Assembly (NCBI RefSeq): GCF_033239625.1
Contig: NZ_BTCK01000029.1
Location: 23,144-87,143, forward strand
Direction of reading: 5' to 3'
Source: Paenibacillus_T sp033239625
GTDB lineage: Bacteria; Bacillota; Bacilli; Paenibacillales; Paenibacillaceae
DNA: 64,000 nt
The notes beneath the pieces were generated by a model, which saw only the letters and a list, made by a program, of their open reading frames with translations, did not search any database and had not been told where the DNA came from. Positions 1 through 9,722 of the stretch are shown piece after piece (position 1 is the first letter of the stretch; each line of letters begins with the position of its first letter). Both the position numbers and the translations under genes were made by a program.

Positions 1-188
1 AACAGCACCATTCCTAAATGACCAGGTTATGAAATAGTACCTATATTACCATCAACATGTCATTATAGTGCCTATTTCAATCATTCGATTCACGATATGT
101 TCTTCTAGTAAAGCGCTGCTAGTTTCCTCTTTCACGTAAAGAGAGAGTCGTCGAATAAAGGAGGGATGGTCTAATCTCATGCCAGTAA

Positions 189-202
189 TGTAAGCGCTAA
201 CA
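189..202. promoter_or_regulatory. cre site (CcpA operator) upstream of mannanase
   Basis: TGTAAGCGCTAACA matches the consensus TGWAANCGNTNWCA at every position. It lies 58 bp before the mannanase start. In Firmicutes this is the CcpA/HPr-Ser-P binding site, so the enzyme is probably repressed when preferred sugars are available. The site is seen in the sequence; the regulation is inferred. Confidence 0.8.
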
Positions 203-259
203 AGCGTTGAGTTAACAGGAGGCTCGTTATTTTATTCCATATGGAAAGGAACAGTGGTA

Positions 260-3109
260 ATGAAAACTTGGCTTAAGAAGGCAAGCGCGATCGTTCTAAC
301 ATTTGCTTTAGCGATAGGCTTGATATCCGTGCCCGCACATGCGGCCGCCACTCCCCTATTCACGATTGAAGGCGAGAACGCTACGCTTAGCTCCGATCTT
401 CAAGTAGCGACTTCGATCTATGGGACACCGAAACCAGGATACACGGGAACGGGATTTGTTTGGATGCAGAACTCCGGGACTATCACCTTCAACGTGACGG
501 TTCCGACAACCGGCATGTATTCCATCACCACTCGGTTTATGCAGGAACTGAGTCCTGACGGCAGATTGCAGAATTTGACTGTTAATGGCGTTAATAAGGG
601 CTCCTTCATGCTTCCTTACACGACCACATGGTCGATTTTCGACTTTGGTTATCAGAAGCTGACTGCAGGTGTAAATACGATCCAACTGAAGGCTGGTTGG
701 GGATTCGCATATTTTGATTCATTCACGGTTGACGTTGCTAATCTTGATCCATTGAACCCGCTCCCTACCCTCACCGATTCGCAAGCAACGCCCGAAACGC
801 AGCTTCTGATGAATTATTTGACAGAAGCGTACGGCGACCACATTATCTCAGGTCAACAGGAGATCTACGGCGGCGGCAATGATGGCAATGCCGAGCTGGA
901 GTTTGACTGGATTCACAATTTGACGGGCAAATATCCGGCAATCCGCGGCTTTGATTTCATGAACTACAATCCGTTGTACGGCTGGGAAGACGGCACGACC
1001 AATCGGGTTATCGACTGGGTGAACACGCGTGGTGGTATCGCAACAGCGAGTTGGCACATCAATGTGCCTAAGAATTTCACCACCTATACGCTTGGACAGT
1101 TCGTCGATTGGAAAGACGCTACCTACAAACCGACGGATACGAACTTCAATACGGCTAATGCAGTCGTTCCAGGAACGAAAGAATATCAATACTTGCAGTT
1201 GGCGATTCAAGATTTGGCGGAACAACTGCAGATTCTGCAGGATAACGGCGTACCGATCATGCTTCGTCCATTCCATGAGGCAGAAGGCAACGGCGGGGCG
1301 AATGGCGAAGGCGCTTGGTTCTGGTGGGCTAAAGCAGGCGCAACGGTGTACAAACAGCTATGGAACCTGCTCTATACGGAGCTGACGCAGACCTATGGGC
1401 TGCACAATATTATCTGGATCTACAACAGCTACACTTACAGCACTTCTCCGCAATGGTACCCTGGCGACGCTAAGGTAGATATTGTCGGCTATGATAAATA
1501 CAATACGGTCTACAACCGCTATGACGGTCTCTCCGGCGTACCGAATGAAGATGCGATTACTTCGATCTTCTACCAGCTTGTTAATATGACGGGCGGCAAG
1601 AAAATGGTGGCGATGTCGGAGAACGATACCGTTCCGAGCGTACAGAACTTGACGGAAGAGAAATCCGGATGGCTCTACTTCTGCCCTTGGTACGGCGAGC
1701 ATCTCATGAGCACTGCGTTTAACTATCCAGCTACGCTGACTACGCTCTATCAGAGCAACTATGTCATTACGTTGGACGAGCTGCCTAATCTGAAGGTCAG
1801 CAATCCAACTCAGAGCTCGACGATTACGCCGACGAGCGCAACTTTCGATAAGAAGACGGCCAGCCAAGCGGACATCGCAGTAACGATGACGCTGAACGGC
1901 AACACGCTTAATGGCATTAAGAATAGCACGACCTCCCTCGTATCCGGCACAGATTACACCGTATCGGGCACGACGGTTACGATCAAGAAAAGCTATCTGG
2001 CTGCACAGTCAGTTGGTACGACGAACCTGACGTTCGACTTCAGCGCAGGCACCGACCGCGTACTCGCCGTAACGATCGTCGATATGACGTCCACGGTGAA
2101 CAATTCGACGATTTCGCCTACGAGCGCAACGTTCGACAAGAAGACGGCAAGCCAAGCCGATATTGCGGTTATGTTAACGTTGAACGGCAATACGCTAAGC
2201 GGCATTAAGAATGGTTCAGCCTCCCTCGTATCCGGTACGGATTACACGGTATCGGGCACGACGGTTACGATTAAGAAAAGTTATCTCGCCGCGCAAGCGG
2301 TCGGCACGACGAATCTGACGTTCGACTTCAGCGCAGGTACAGATCCAGTTCTCGCGGTATCTATTGTTGACACGACCGTCGTTTTGCCTGGCGCACTCAC
2401 CGTATCGGGCACGGCTGGCAACGCACAAGCAACGTTGACTTGGACGGCTTCTACGGGCGCAACCGCTTATAAAGTTGAGCGCGCAACGGGAAGCGGCTCC
2501 TATACAGCAATCGCTTCTAACTTGACTGGATTGACCTACACGGACATGACGGCTGTTAATGGCACGTTGTATAACTACCGTGTCGTTGCATCCAATACAG
2601 CTGGATCGACAACCTCTAATGTCATCTCGTTGACGCCTACGGGAACAACGCCGGCGGGCAGCTTCAAAGTCCAAATGTACAGCGGCAATACGACCTCTTC
2701 CATCAACACAATTGCACCGCGCGTCAAGATCGTGAACACGGGCACAACCGCACTGGATCTCTCGACGGTTAAGCTGCGTTACTACTACACGATTGACGAT
2801 AACAAAACGCAAGCTTATTGGTACGATTGGTCGAGCGTCGGCAGCAGCAACTTGACGGGTGCGTTCGTTACGATGTCGACGCCGAAAACAGGCGCCGATA
2901 CGTACTTCGAGATCGGCTTCACAAGCGGTGCAGGCACGCTCGCGCCTGGCGCTTCGGCCGAGATCCAGATCCGTATCGCACGTACGGATTGGAGCAACTA
3001 TACGCAAACAGGCGACTACTCATTTAGCCCTGCTGGCTCCAGCTACGTGGATTGGACGAAAATGACCGGGTACGCAAATGGTGCATTGGCATGGGGGATT
3101 GAACCGTAA
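260..3109 (+). CDS. Secreted multidomain GH26 endo-beta-1,4-mannanase
   Basis: A 949-residue extracellular enzyme that should cleave beta-mannan chains. A signal peptide (about residues 1-30, ending AHA-AA) is followed by a CBM35-like beta-sandwich (35-165) and a GH26 barrel (175-510). The likely acid/base is E340 in RPFHEAEG and the likely nucleophile is E454 in AMSEND. Two near-identical X2 modules (from residues 520 and 616), an Fn3 domain (about 712-797) and a C-terminal CBM3 (about 800-949, cellulose-binding type) follow. ATG at 260 is preferred over the in-frame GTG at 254 because GGAAAGGA ends 9 nt before it. A cre site lies upstream and a hairpin terminator follows, so the gene is monocistronic. 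Family assignment is firm; substrate is inferred from the family. Confidence 0.93.
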   Translation: MKTWLKKASAIVLTFALAIGLISVPAHAAATPLFTIEGENATLSSDLQVATSIYGTPKPGYTGTGFVWMQNSGTITFNVTVPTTGMYSITTRFMQELSPDGRLQNLTVNGVNKGSFMLPYTTTWSIFDFGYQKLTAGVNTIQLKAGWGFAYFDSFTVDVANLDPLNPLPTLTDSQATPETQLLMNYLTEAYGDHIISGQQEIYGGGNDGNAELEFDWIHNLTGKYPAIRGFDFMNYNPLYGWEDGTTNRVIDWVNTRGGIATASWHINVPKNFTTYTLGQFVDWKDATYKPTDTNFNTANAVVPGTKEYQYLQLAIQDLAEQLQILQDNGVPIMLRPFHEAEGNGGANGEGAWFWWAKAGATVYKQLWNLLYTELTQTYGLHNIIWIYNSYTYSTSPQWYPGDAKVDIVGYDKYNTVYNRYDGLSGVPNEDAITSIFYQLVNMTGGKKMVAMSENDTVPSVQNLTEEKSGWLYFCPWYGEHLMSTAFNYPATLTTLYQSNYVITLDELPNLKVSNPTQSSTITPTSATFDKKTASQADIAVTMTLNGNTLNGIKNSTTSLVSGTDYTVSGTTVTIKKSYLAAQSVGTTNLTFDFSAGTDRVLAVTIVDMTSTVNNSTISPTSATFDKKTASQADIAVMLTLNGNTLSGIKNGSASLVSGTDYTVSGTTVTIKKSYLAAQAVGTTNLTFDFSAGTDPVLAVSIVDTTVVLPGALTVSGTAGNAQATLTWTASTGATAYKVERATGSGSYTAIASNLTGLTYTDMTAVNGTLYNYRVVASNTAGSTTSNVISLTPTGTTPAGSFKVQMYSGNTTSSINTIAPRVKIVNTGTTALDLSTVKLRYYYTIDDNKTQAYWYDWSSVGSSNLTGAFVTMSTPKTGADTYFEIGFTSGAGTLAPGASAEIQIRIARTDWSNYTQTGDYSFSPAGSSYVDWTKMTGYANGALAWGIEP
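1817..2371 (+). repeat. Tandem X2-module repeat inside the mannanase gene
   Basis: Two in-frame copies with a period of 288 nt (96 residues) begin at 1817 and 2105. Both contain TSATFDKKTASQADIAV and SGTTVTIKKSYLAAQ. High nucleotide identity between the copies suggests recent duplication or ongoing gene conversion. X2 modules are immunoglobulin-like spacers in cellulosomal and free glycanases. Confidence 0.85.
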
Positions 3110-3157
3110 AATTAGGAACTGATAATGAGCGGGACGAGTCTGCTCGCTATCTTATGA

Positions 3158-3203
3158 AAAAGGATTGGATCGGGATTGTTCTCCGCTCCAATCCTTTTAT
3201 TTT
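3158..3203 (+). terminator. Rho-independent terminator of mannanase gene
   Basis: A 12-bp perfect stem pairs AAAAGGATTGGA (3158-3169) with TCCAATCCTTTT (3187-3198) and is followed by a T-rich stretch. Confidence 0.85.
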
Positions 3204-3263
3204 TCATGTCTAAATAAGTGATTTTCTGATTAAAACAATCGTCAATCGGAGCGTGAGATCAAA

Positions 3264-4256
3264 TTAAACCGATGCCAAGGCTTCTCGGTCAGCAGCTTGA
3301 GGGATTTGTTCCAACCATCCGTGATCGATCAGAACGTTAGCTCCATCTTCAACATAATTTCCGACCTCCAGAATAAACTTTCCGTATTGCGCGGCAAGAT
3401 CATGCCGACTAGCAAAAGCTAGCGCATTGCCATACGTTCTTAATCTCATGATGAACATGTCCACCTTATGAAACATCATCAATTTGTCCGAGAAAGGAGG
3501 CGTTGTTGACGTTGTCACCAAGGGATCTAGAAGCGGAACGGATGATAAATTTTCATCCTCAAGCATTTTGGTGCATTTATCCAAATGCTTGTCAGCGATT
3601 TCGATTCCCTTAGCAAAATAATCCTTGGTTTGTTGTAATTGAGACGTCTGATGGAAACCGATAAGAACGACTTTACTTGTTGCGTTATTCAAGGCGTTGT
3701 CATGTAGATGGGCAATTTCCAATGCATTCAGCGGTCTGACCTTACCGAAGAAGCCGTTCAAATATTTCTGTTTCTTGACGAAATCCACTTGCTCCGGGTA
3801 GGGAATAATTGGCGCCCCAAGGATCAAGCCTTTGGCGATCAACATCTCATTCACCTGATTTAACAATTTCGTAGTAAGATCCACGCATTGCGTGATCAGA
3901 TTCCGCGTGTCCGCTCTTACCATATAAGGTATCGCAATACCATAAAGGTTAATCCCTGCTTTGCCAGTGTATTTCAAGTAATGCAGATAGAAGTCATCAG
4001 TAAACAGCCTTGGCGCTTGAAGGTTAACATCCTCTTCGGTAAAGCCTGCCGGAATCGGATATCCTTCTTGATTGAAGATATCCGTTATCGTTTGAACGAA
4101 TTGTTTTGAAATGCCCAATGCGAACTCAATTATTTTCTTGATGTCCTGATCTTCAACATGCTGAAGAAAGTAGTTCAACACACATGTGGACATCGTATTC
4201 CCCATATAGGTTGCCCACAACTTGCCTTGCTCGGCTGCATTCAATGTCTTGTCCAT
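3264..4256 (-). CDS. DUF3231 family protein
   Basis: The product of 330 residues consists of two related helical halves (about 10-165 and 175-325), typical of DUF3231 proteins, which are common in endospore formers and have a CotF/ferritin-like helical look. No signal peptide or membrane segment is seen, so it is cytoplasmic or packaged in the spore. ATG at 4268 is possible, but GAAGGAG abuts it directly; the ATG four codons later (4256) has a 12-nt spacing and is preferred. It converges on the mannanase gene. Molecular function is unknown for the family; a spore role is only inferred from its distribution. Confidence 0.8.
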   Translation of the reverse strand: MDKTLNAAEQGKLWATYMGNTMSTCVLNYFLQHVEDQDIKKIIEFALGISKQFVQTITDIFNQEGYPIPAGFTEEDVNLQAPRLFTDDFYLHYLKYTGKAGINLYGIAIPYMVRADTRNLITQCVDLTTKLLNQVNEMLIAKGLILGAPIIPYPEQVDFVKKQKYLNGFFGKVRPLNALEIAHLHDNALNNATSKVVLIGFHQTSQLQQTKDYFAKGIEIADKHLDKCTKMLEDENLSSVPLLDPLVTTSTTPPFSDKLMMFHKVDMFIMRLRTYGNALAFASRHDLAAQYGKFILEVGNYVEDGANVLIDHGWLEQIPQAADREALASV

Positions 4257-4518
4257 CCGAACATTCATCTCCTTCGAGTTAGGGTCTTATTTCGAATTTT
4301 ACATAGGGCGCTTTCGTTCATAGCCTCTGATTTCCGTCCATATCGAAACGACAATTTCATCATGCGCTGTTCGACCGCACTCCATTACAGTCAATTATTA
4401 CAAGCTCTTCCGAATAGCCGTTCTACGGGAGGGGAACGATCATGATGTAGGAGTACGAGATCCCATTCAAATGTTGAAGGTCAAAGTTGGTGGAGAATCA
4501 ATGTAAATTTAAATCAAT

Positions 4519-5001
4519 ATGATAAGGGAAGTACGTAAAGGTATGGAAAAACTGGTGTGGAGCATAGCCTTTCCGGGCTTCGGTCAATTTCTAAATGGCA
4601 AATATCTAAAAGGAATATTGTTTATAGCATTAGAAATATTGATCAATACTCAAGCTAATTTAAATGAAGTGATCATCTTGAGCTTTCATGGAGAGACGCA
4701 AGAGGCGATCGAGAGTGCCGATTACGGTTGGATGATGTTCTACCCGTGCCTATATTTATTCTCGATATGGGATGCTTATCGGGATAGCGGAAATCGTATG
4801 GTACCTTTCTCTTATATTCCTTTTGTCATGGCTGCTTATTTCTTCACGATAGGCTTGATTTTCTCCCCTACCTTTGAAATAGCCGGTTTTCGATTGGGAC
4901 CGGTCTGGCTTTCCATTCTGTTTTGTTTCATTGGGATAGGAATTGGATTGCTCTTTCAGAAATGGCTGTTATACCGAAAATGCAAAGGAAATGAAGCATG
5001 A
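4519..5001 (+). CDS. Small integral membrane protein, function unknown
   Basis: A 160-residue protein with about four hydrophobic segments (around 28-45, 68-85, 98-117 and 128-150). The N-terminal motif FPGFGQFLNGKYLKG resembles the short glycine-rich turn seen in TM2-like and related Bacillus membrane proteins, but I do not recognise a named family. ATG at 4519 has no clear ribosome binding site; the ATG at 4543 (MEKLVW) is an alternative. A terminator follows immediately, so it is probably a single-gene unit. Confidence 0.65.
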   Translation: MIREVRKGMEKLVWSIAFPGFGQFLNGKYLKGILFIALEILINTQANLNEVIILSFHGETQEAIESADYGWMMFYPCLYLFSIWDAYRDSGNRMVPFSYIPFVMAAYFFTIGLIFSPTFEIAGFRLGPVWLSILFCFIGIGIGLLFQKWLLYRKCKGNEA

Positions 5002-5028
5002 GACAGATGAGAATGATAGGTTGATAAT

Positions 5029-5070
5029 AAACAAGGAGCATATGCCGCTGGTGTGCGCTCCTTGTTTGCC
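5029..5070 (+). terminator. Terminator of membrane protein gene
   Basis: An 11-bp stem pairs AAACAAGGAGC (5029-5039) with GCTCCTTGTTT (5057-5067), 28 bp past the stop codon of the 160-residue membrane protein. Confidence 0.75.
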
Positions 5071-5128
5071 TTGAGACGGTGAGTGCAGATCAAGAGAATG
5101 CATAACAGTCGATTGTTCAAAATGAACA

Positions 5129-5160
5129 CGGCAGCCGATCGACTGGCTGCCGTTATTTTT
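5129..5160. terminator. Hairpin between convergent genes
   Basis: CGGCAGCC (5129-5136) pairs with GGCTGCCG (5145-5152), followed on the plus strand by TTATTTTT. It lies 24 bp beyond the stop of the minus-strand SDR and probably ends transcription from either side, better on the plus strand. Confidence 0.65.
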
Positions 5161-5183
5161 ATATTGGCTGAAACACTGCTGTC

Positions 5184-6011
5184 CTATAGAAGCGTCTCGG
5201 CTCCGTCGATATAAATCTCCGTACCGGTGATGTGGCTGGACTGCTCCGAAGCGAGGAACAGCACTAGATCGGCCACCTGCTCGGGTCGTCCAGATTTATG
5301 CTCAAGCGGTTGTGACCCTTCTGGATATTCAACCGGAATACGGATCTTGTCGAGCTGCTTCGTGCTCTTGGTGCTCTCTCCGATATTCGTCTCGATTCCC
5401 CCTGGACAGATCGCGTTGACGCGGATTCGGTAACGAGCGAGCTCCAATGCGGCCATCTTGGCGAAGGCGACCTGTCCGGCCTTGGAAGAGCTGTAGGCGG
5501 CCATGCCGAACCCGGAAAATGTTCGATTGCCATTGATCGAGCTCGTTATGATGATGCTGCCGCCGCTCCCTTTCATATGAGGAATAGCGTTCTTGACCGT
5601 TAGGAATGTTCCTCTTAGGTTGATTCCCAATGTCTGGTCCCACGCCTCCGGCGTTAAGTCCTCGATCGGGGCAAGCGTGCCGTTGATTCCCGCGTTGGCG
5701 AATATCACGTCAAGACTGCCGAAGCGCTCTGCTGCGGCGCGAATCGCGCGCTCCATTCGACCTGGATCGGACACGTCGACATCATAGAATTCGGCCTCTC
5801 TGCCCATGCGGCGTATTTCTTTCTCTACGTCCTCTGTCCGTTCGTCGATTAGATCGAGCAGACAGATGTTCGCTCCAGCGCGGGCAAGCTTGAGTGCCGC
5901 AGCTCTGCCGATTCCTGAGCCGGCTCCTGTTATAAGCGCCGTCCTCCCTGCGAGAAGCAGCCCTTCAATTGACTGGTCTCCTCGTTCCCCTTCCACACGT
6001 TGAGTCATCAT
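5184..6011 (-). CDS. Short-chain dehydrogenase/reductase (classical SDR)
   Basis: A 275-residue NAD(P)-dependent oxidoreductase of the classical SDR type. It shows the TGAGSGIG cofactor motif, NAG, a catalytic Ser in IITSSING, YSSSK as the Tyr/Lys pair, and the C-terminal signature TGTEIYIDGA. D at the end of beta-strand 2 (LLDL) suggests NAD preference. It resembles glucose-1-dehydrogenase and ketoacyl-ACP-reductase-like SDRs; the substrate cannot be read from sequence. AAGGGG sits about 6 nt before ATG 6011, with a second ATG directly following. It stands alone. Confidence 0.85.
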   Translation of the reverse strand: MMTQRVEGERGDQSIEGLLLAGRTALITGAGSGIGRAAALKLARAGANICLLDLIDERTEDVEKEIRRMGREAEFYDVDVSDPGRMERAIRAAAERFGSLDVIFANAGINGTLAPIEDLTPEAWDQTLGINLRGTFLTVKNAIPHMKGSGGSIIITSSINGNRTFSGFGMAAYSSSKAGQVAFAKMAALELARYRIRVNAICPGGIETNIGESTKSTKQLDKIRIPVEYPEGSQPLEHKSGRPEQVADLVLFLASEQSSHITGTEIYIDGAETLL

Positions 6012-6103
6012 GAAAACCCCTTTCCACTAGTTGGAAATGTTAACTCGAACTTCTATGGTATCCCCGTCTTTAACGAGTAATACTCATCGTGTCAACTTGC
6101 ACA

Positions 6104-6138
6104 ACGAAAAAAGCAGCCAATCCTTGATCGGCTGCTTT
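6104..6138 (-). terminator. Terminator of kinase-like gene
   Basis: AAAGCAGCC (6110-6118) pairs with GGCTGCTTT (6130-6138). On the minus strand the stem is followed by a run of six T. It lies about 100 bp beyond the stop of the kinase-like gene. Confidence 0.75.
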
Positions 6139-6236
6139 CTCCTCTATTTTCGAATCATTCGATTGTTTAATGCAAATCTCGGATCAATAGCTTGGCCTTA
6201 ATGAAACCCTGCAAGCTCCTCTCATGTTCCAGCGAT

Positions 6237-6908
6237 TTAGCTTCTTGATGAACTGCGGATAAACCGATAACCGCGGCGCACGCTGTTCATGACCCATTCC
6301 GGAATCGCGACCGGACGTTTGGACAGAAACGGCTTATAAATGCGGGTATACGCACGCTTTAGATCGTCCCACATCATGCACGGCTCTTCTTTCAGAAAAT
6401 CGGATATATCGACGACCAGCCCTCGACCTTTCGATACCATCACGTTCTTGCCATGTACATCATGCGGATGGAGTCCGCGGGATCTTGCATAGTCAAGCGC
6501 CTCGTCGATATCTTCAATGGCGCGCTCAGGTATATGATCGCCATCAAGTACGCAGTTGTACAGCGTCTTGCCGCTGAGGCGGCGCAGCACGAGATATTGC
6601 AGCCCCTGCGCCTCTGCCGCATGGTAGCAGCATGAGTACGCCGGATGATCGCCGATTCGGCGATAGACTTCCACCTCTTCCTCCCAGCCTTCCCGGCCAG
6701 GGGCGTATACCTTCACGGCATAATGATCCATATCGTGCAAGGACGGTACGAACACAGCGGCGTAGTTGCCGGCGCCGAGCAGCTTCCAGCCATGCGGATA
6801 TCGATCAACTCGGATCGGCTCGCCAGGATGTTCGCTGTGCAGCGTCAGCTGCGGCAGCAGCTCCTGTTCAGTCCATTCGATTATTGTTTGAATCTCTCTT
6901 TCATCCAT
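6237..6908 (-). CDS. Small serine/threonine-kinase-like protein
   Basis: A kinase-fold protein of about 223 residues. Visible motifs are a glycine loop GAGNYAAVF, AVKVY with the putative ATP-anchoring lysine, HPHDVHGKNVMV as a catalytic loop (HxD with downstream Asn), and VVDISDF in place of DFG. The fold is compact and the C-lobe short, like the YrzF-type kinases of Bacilli. No receptor or membrane part is present. ATG 6908 is preferred over an upstream TTG (6929). Activity is likely but the target is unknown. Confidence 0.75.
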   Translation of the reverse strand: MDEREIQTIIEWTEQELLPQLTLHSEHPGEPIRVDRYPHGWKLLGAGNYAAVFVPSLHDMDHYAVKVYAPGREGWEEEVEVYRRIGDHPAYSCCYHAAEAQGLQYLVLRRLSGKTLYNCVLDGDHIPERAIEDIDEALDYARSRGLHPHDVHGKNVMVSKGRGLVVDISDFLKEEPCMMWDDLKRAYTRIYKPFLSKRPVAIPEWVMNSVRRGYRFIRSSSRS

Positions 6909-6966
6909 CTCGTTACAACTCTCCCACAATCCTAATTAACCAATGTTCCTATTATAAAAGAATGGA

Positions 6967-7018
6967 TGCAAAAAAACAGCTTCCCTTCTGCCTCATAGAC
7001 AGAAGAAGAGAAGCTGTT
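6967..7018 (-). terminator. Terminator of the rph operon
   Basis: AACAGCTTC (6975-6983) pairs with GAAGCTGTT (7010-7018), with an inner CTTCTG/CAGAAG stem. On the minus strand seven T follow. It lies 16 bp past the rph stop. Confidence 0.88.
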
Positions 7019-7033
7019 CCCTTCAAAACCTCA

Positions 7034-9658
7034 TTAGTCATTCACAATCTCGATATACCCTTCCGTTCCATTCACGCGGATTCGCTGCCCGTCTTGGATC
7101 AACTTCGTCGCATTCTCCACGCAGACAACTGCCGGAATGCCATATTCACGTGCGATCACAGCACCGTGGGTCATGAGGCCGCCAACTTCGGTGACCAAGC
7201 CTTTGATCGATACAAACAATGGCGTCCAGCTAGGATCGGTGAAGGCGGTCACTAGAATATCGCCATCTTCGATCTCCGCATCCTCCATGTTAAGGATGAC
7301 GCGTGCCCGACCTTCGATGACCCCAGTGGAAACAGGCAGACCAGCAATAGCATCAGCGGGTAAATTGTCTCGGTTGTACTTTCCTGCGAAGATCTCCCCA
7401 TCAGACGTGATAACGCGCGGCGGCGCTAGCTTCTCATAGTGTTTAAATGCTGCTTTGCGATCACGAATGATCTGTTCATCCAGCTTCCGAGTGCGTACGA
7501 CCTCGTGAAGCTCATCAAACGAGAGATAGAAAATATCCTCCTTCTCTCGTATAACTCCTGCGCGTACGAGCTGCTCGGCTTCTTTCAACATCGCTTGTTT
7601 GTACACGAAGTATCGGCTCACCATGCCGTACTTCGGATATTCTCGATAGCCGATGAAATTGCGGACAAGGTCGATGTTCTGTTTCGTTTCGGCGGCCTTC
7701 TGTTCCCCATCCGGCAGCTGCTTCAAGCGCTCTAACAGTTCTTGTTCCTTCTGCAAAGCCTCTTGCCGCCCCTGCTCGAATTTGCGAGTGCTCTCATGAG
7801 GCTCAAAGTTCTTGATATTACCCAGAATCAAAGGAACAAGCGTACTTGGTTTCTCGCTCCAACGTGTTCTCGTCACATCGATCTCACCAGCGCAGCGCAT
7901 GCCGTACTTGTCGAGATAGGCAATGATGGCCGTTTGCGCTTCACGACCGCCATCGAGCTTGTCCAATTCTTCCAGGAAATCGTCTGCTTGCACACGCTCC
8001 AGATAATCGATGACTTCAGGGTAAGGACGAATCACGTCTGCGACATCCAACAGCGCGAGACCCATCTCTGACGTAATATTGTTCGGCACTGATTGCGTAA
8101 GCTTATCCGCTGCGTTGGTCTCATCTAACCACTGCTTCATGTTCTCATTGATCCAGGCTGAAGCATTCATGGCCGACATGAACACGGCGGTGCTGCGAGG
8201 ATCGAATAAGAACTTCTTCAATTCCTGGAAGTCTTCCCGAATAAAATCAAACAACTCCACCCGAGACTTCGTACGGATCGTCTGTTTCAGCTCTTCGACA
8301 GATGCTTGATTGCTCTGGATCAATTCCGCAACGATGGAAGGATCGTTGTCGATCGGAGCCGGCGGTCGGAACGATGCAGGCGTTCTCGATTTGTCACCGG
8401 AAGCGGGACCTGCTCCTTCTTCCGTCAATGGCTTGATGAAATCTTCACGTTCTATTACGGTCATAAGAGCGTCTTTGATGAGCGGTTCGGCTTGTCCGAA
8501 CGATTCCAATATCTTTTCTCGGCCTGGTGAGGCCAACATCGCTGTTACATCGACGAACAGTCTTCCGCCAGCCGTGCGCATAGGAGCCGGAGTCGTCATT
8601 AGGTAGAATGACAATCCGAGTGGCTTCATCGGATCGGTCATCATCTGTTGATGGCCGACAGATATGTACACGTGATTGTCTTGATCATTCGCTTCCGGTA
8701 TCGGATACAACGTTGTGATTGGACGACTCTGCACGATATAGAACGTATCTTGGGCCAAACACCATTCGATGTCTTGCGGTTGACCGAAGGAAGCTTCAAT
8801 CTGCCTTCCTATGCGTGCCAGCTGCAGAATTTGTTCATCCGTTAGCGTTTGATCCTTCTGCTGCTCGGGCGCGATCTGTCGAGTCTCCGTTCCGCCTTCT
8901 GGTCGGCCATAAATCGCTAATGGTTTGGCTGCGATTCTCTTATCGACGATATGATCTTCTTGAACGTGATAATTATCGGCGGATACGATGCCGGATACGA
9001 GTGCTTCCCCCAGTCCGAAGCCGGCGTCGATAGACAGCCGCTTCCGGTTCATCGTGATCGGATCGGCGGTGAACATAATGCCCGAAGCCTGAGGGAACAC
9101 CATCTTTTGAACAATGACAGATATATAGACTTGGCCATGATCAATGCCGTTGCGCATACGATAAATGACTGCACGATCCGTGAACAGGGAAGCCCAGCAT
9201 TTGCTGATATGCTGCAGGATGGCTTCAGTGCCAATGATATTGAGATAAGTGTCCTGTTGCCCTGCGAACGAAGCATGCGGCAAATCTTCAGCCGTCGCGC
9301 TAGAACGGACGGCATATGCATGTTCCTCGCCTAACTGGGAGATGCCGTGTAGTATCTCTCTCACAACATCGGATGGAATTTCGGTCTCGATAATGAGCTG
9401 GCGAATCTGCTCGCCGACCAGTCCGATTGAATCTCGGTCTTCTGCTTGCAGCATAGTTAGTCGTTTCAACAAGGCATGATAGGTTTCGTTTGATTCGATG
9501 GCTTGCTGATAGGCTTCGGTTGTCACACATAATCCTTCAGGAACATGAAGGCCTTGAATTCGAGACAGCTCCCCCAGATTCAAACCTTTGCCGCCGACGA
9601 GCATAAGCTGCGACTGCTCTATTCGCTGCAGATCGATAACCTTCACATGCATCTCCAT
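7034..9658 (-). CDS. rph: Rifampicin phosphotransferase
   Basis: An 874-residue enzyme of the PEP-synthase-like antibiotic phosphotransferase family, which transfers the beta-phosphate of ATP to the ansa-chain hydroxyl of rifamycins. The layout is an ATP-binding domain (VGGKGLNLGEL at the start, AVRSSATAEDLPHASFAGQ near residue 115), a central rifamycin-binding region (about 330-750, with GHQQMMTDPMKPLGLSFYLM) and a swivelling His domain with catalytic H831 in GGLMTHGAVIAREYG. Length and order match Listeria RPH. It is the last gene of a six-gene operon, 64 bp after the alditol-oxidase-like gene. No GC-rich palindrome resembling a rifamycin-associated element is seen in the short gap upstream. 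ATG 9652 is an alternative start. Confidence 0.93.
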   Translation of the reverse strand: MEMHVKVIDLQRIEQSQLMLVGGKGLNLGELSRIQGLHVPEGLCVTTEAYQQAIESNETYHALLKRLTMLQAEDRDSIGLVGEQIRQLIIETEIPSDVVREILHGISQLGEEHAYAVRSSATAEDLPHASFAGQQDTYLNIIGTEAILQHISKCWASLFTDRAVIYRMRNGIDHGQVYISVIVQKMVFPQASGIMFTADPITMNRKRLSIDAGFGLGEALVSGIVSADNYHVQEDHIVDKRIAAKPLAIYGRPEGGTETRQIAPEQQKDQTLTDEQILQLARIGRQIEASFGQPQDIEWCLAQDTFYIVQSRPITTLYPIPEANDQDNHVYISVGHQQMMTDPMKPLGLSFYLMTTPAPMRTAGGRLFVDVTAMLASPGREKILESFGQAEPLIKDALMTVIEREDFIKPLTEEGAGPASGDKSRTPASFRPPAPIDNDPSIVAELIQSNQASVEELKQTIRTKSRVELFDFIREDFQELKKFLFDPRSTAVFMSAMNASAWINENMKQWLDETNAADKLTQSVPNNITSEMGLALLDVADVIRPYPEVIDYLERVQADDFLEELDKLDGGREAQTAIIAYLDKYGMRCAGEIDVTRTRWSEKPSTLVPLILGNIKNFEPHESTRKFEQGRQEALQKEQELLERLKQLPDGEQKAAETKQNIDLVRNFIGYREYPKYGMVSRYFVYKQAMLKEAEQLVRAGVIREKEDIFYLSFDELHEVVRTRKLDEQIIRDRKAAFKHYEKLAPPRVITSDGEIFAGKYNRDNLPADAIAGLPVSTGVIEGRARVILNMEDAEIEDGDILVTAFTDPSWTPLFVSIKGLVTEVGGLMTHGAVIAREYGIPAVVCVENATKLIQDGQRIRVNGTEGYIEIVND

Positions 9659-9722
9659 CTCTCCTAACCTTTCGATTACATCGATTTGACACGTGCGACT
9701 ATGCTGTTGCTCCTCGTTCTTC

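Noticed and set aside
241..276. Short frame ATG 241 upstream of the mannanase start
   Set aside because: AGGAGG is 18 nt away, and the frame is only 11 codons; the Met at 260 with GGAAAGGA fits better.
848..1276. Antisense open frames inside the mannanase and other large genes
   Set aside because: They lie opposite strongly recognisable coding sequence, have no ribosome binding sites and encode basic, unstructured translations.
9659..9722. Rifamycin-associated element upstream of rph
   Set aside because: No GC-rich palindrome of the expected kind is visible in the 64-bp gap or near the operon promoter at 14,600.
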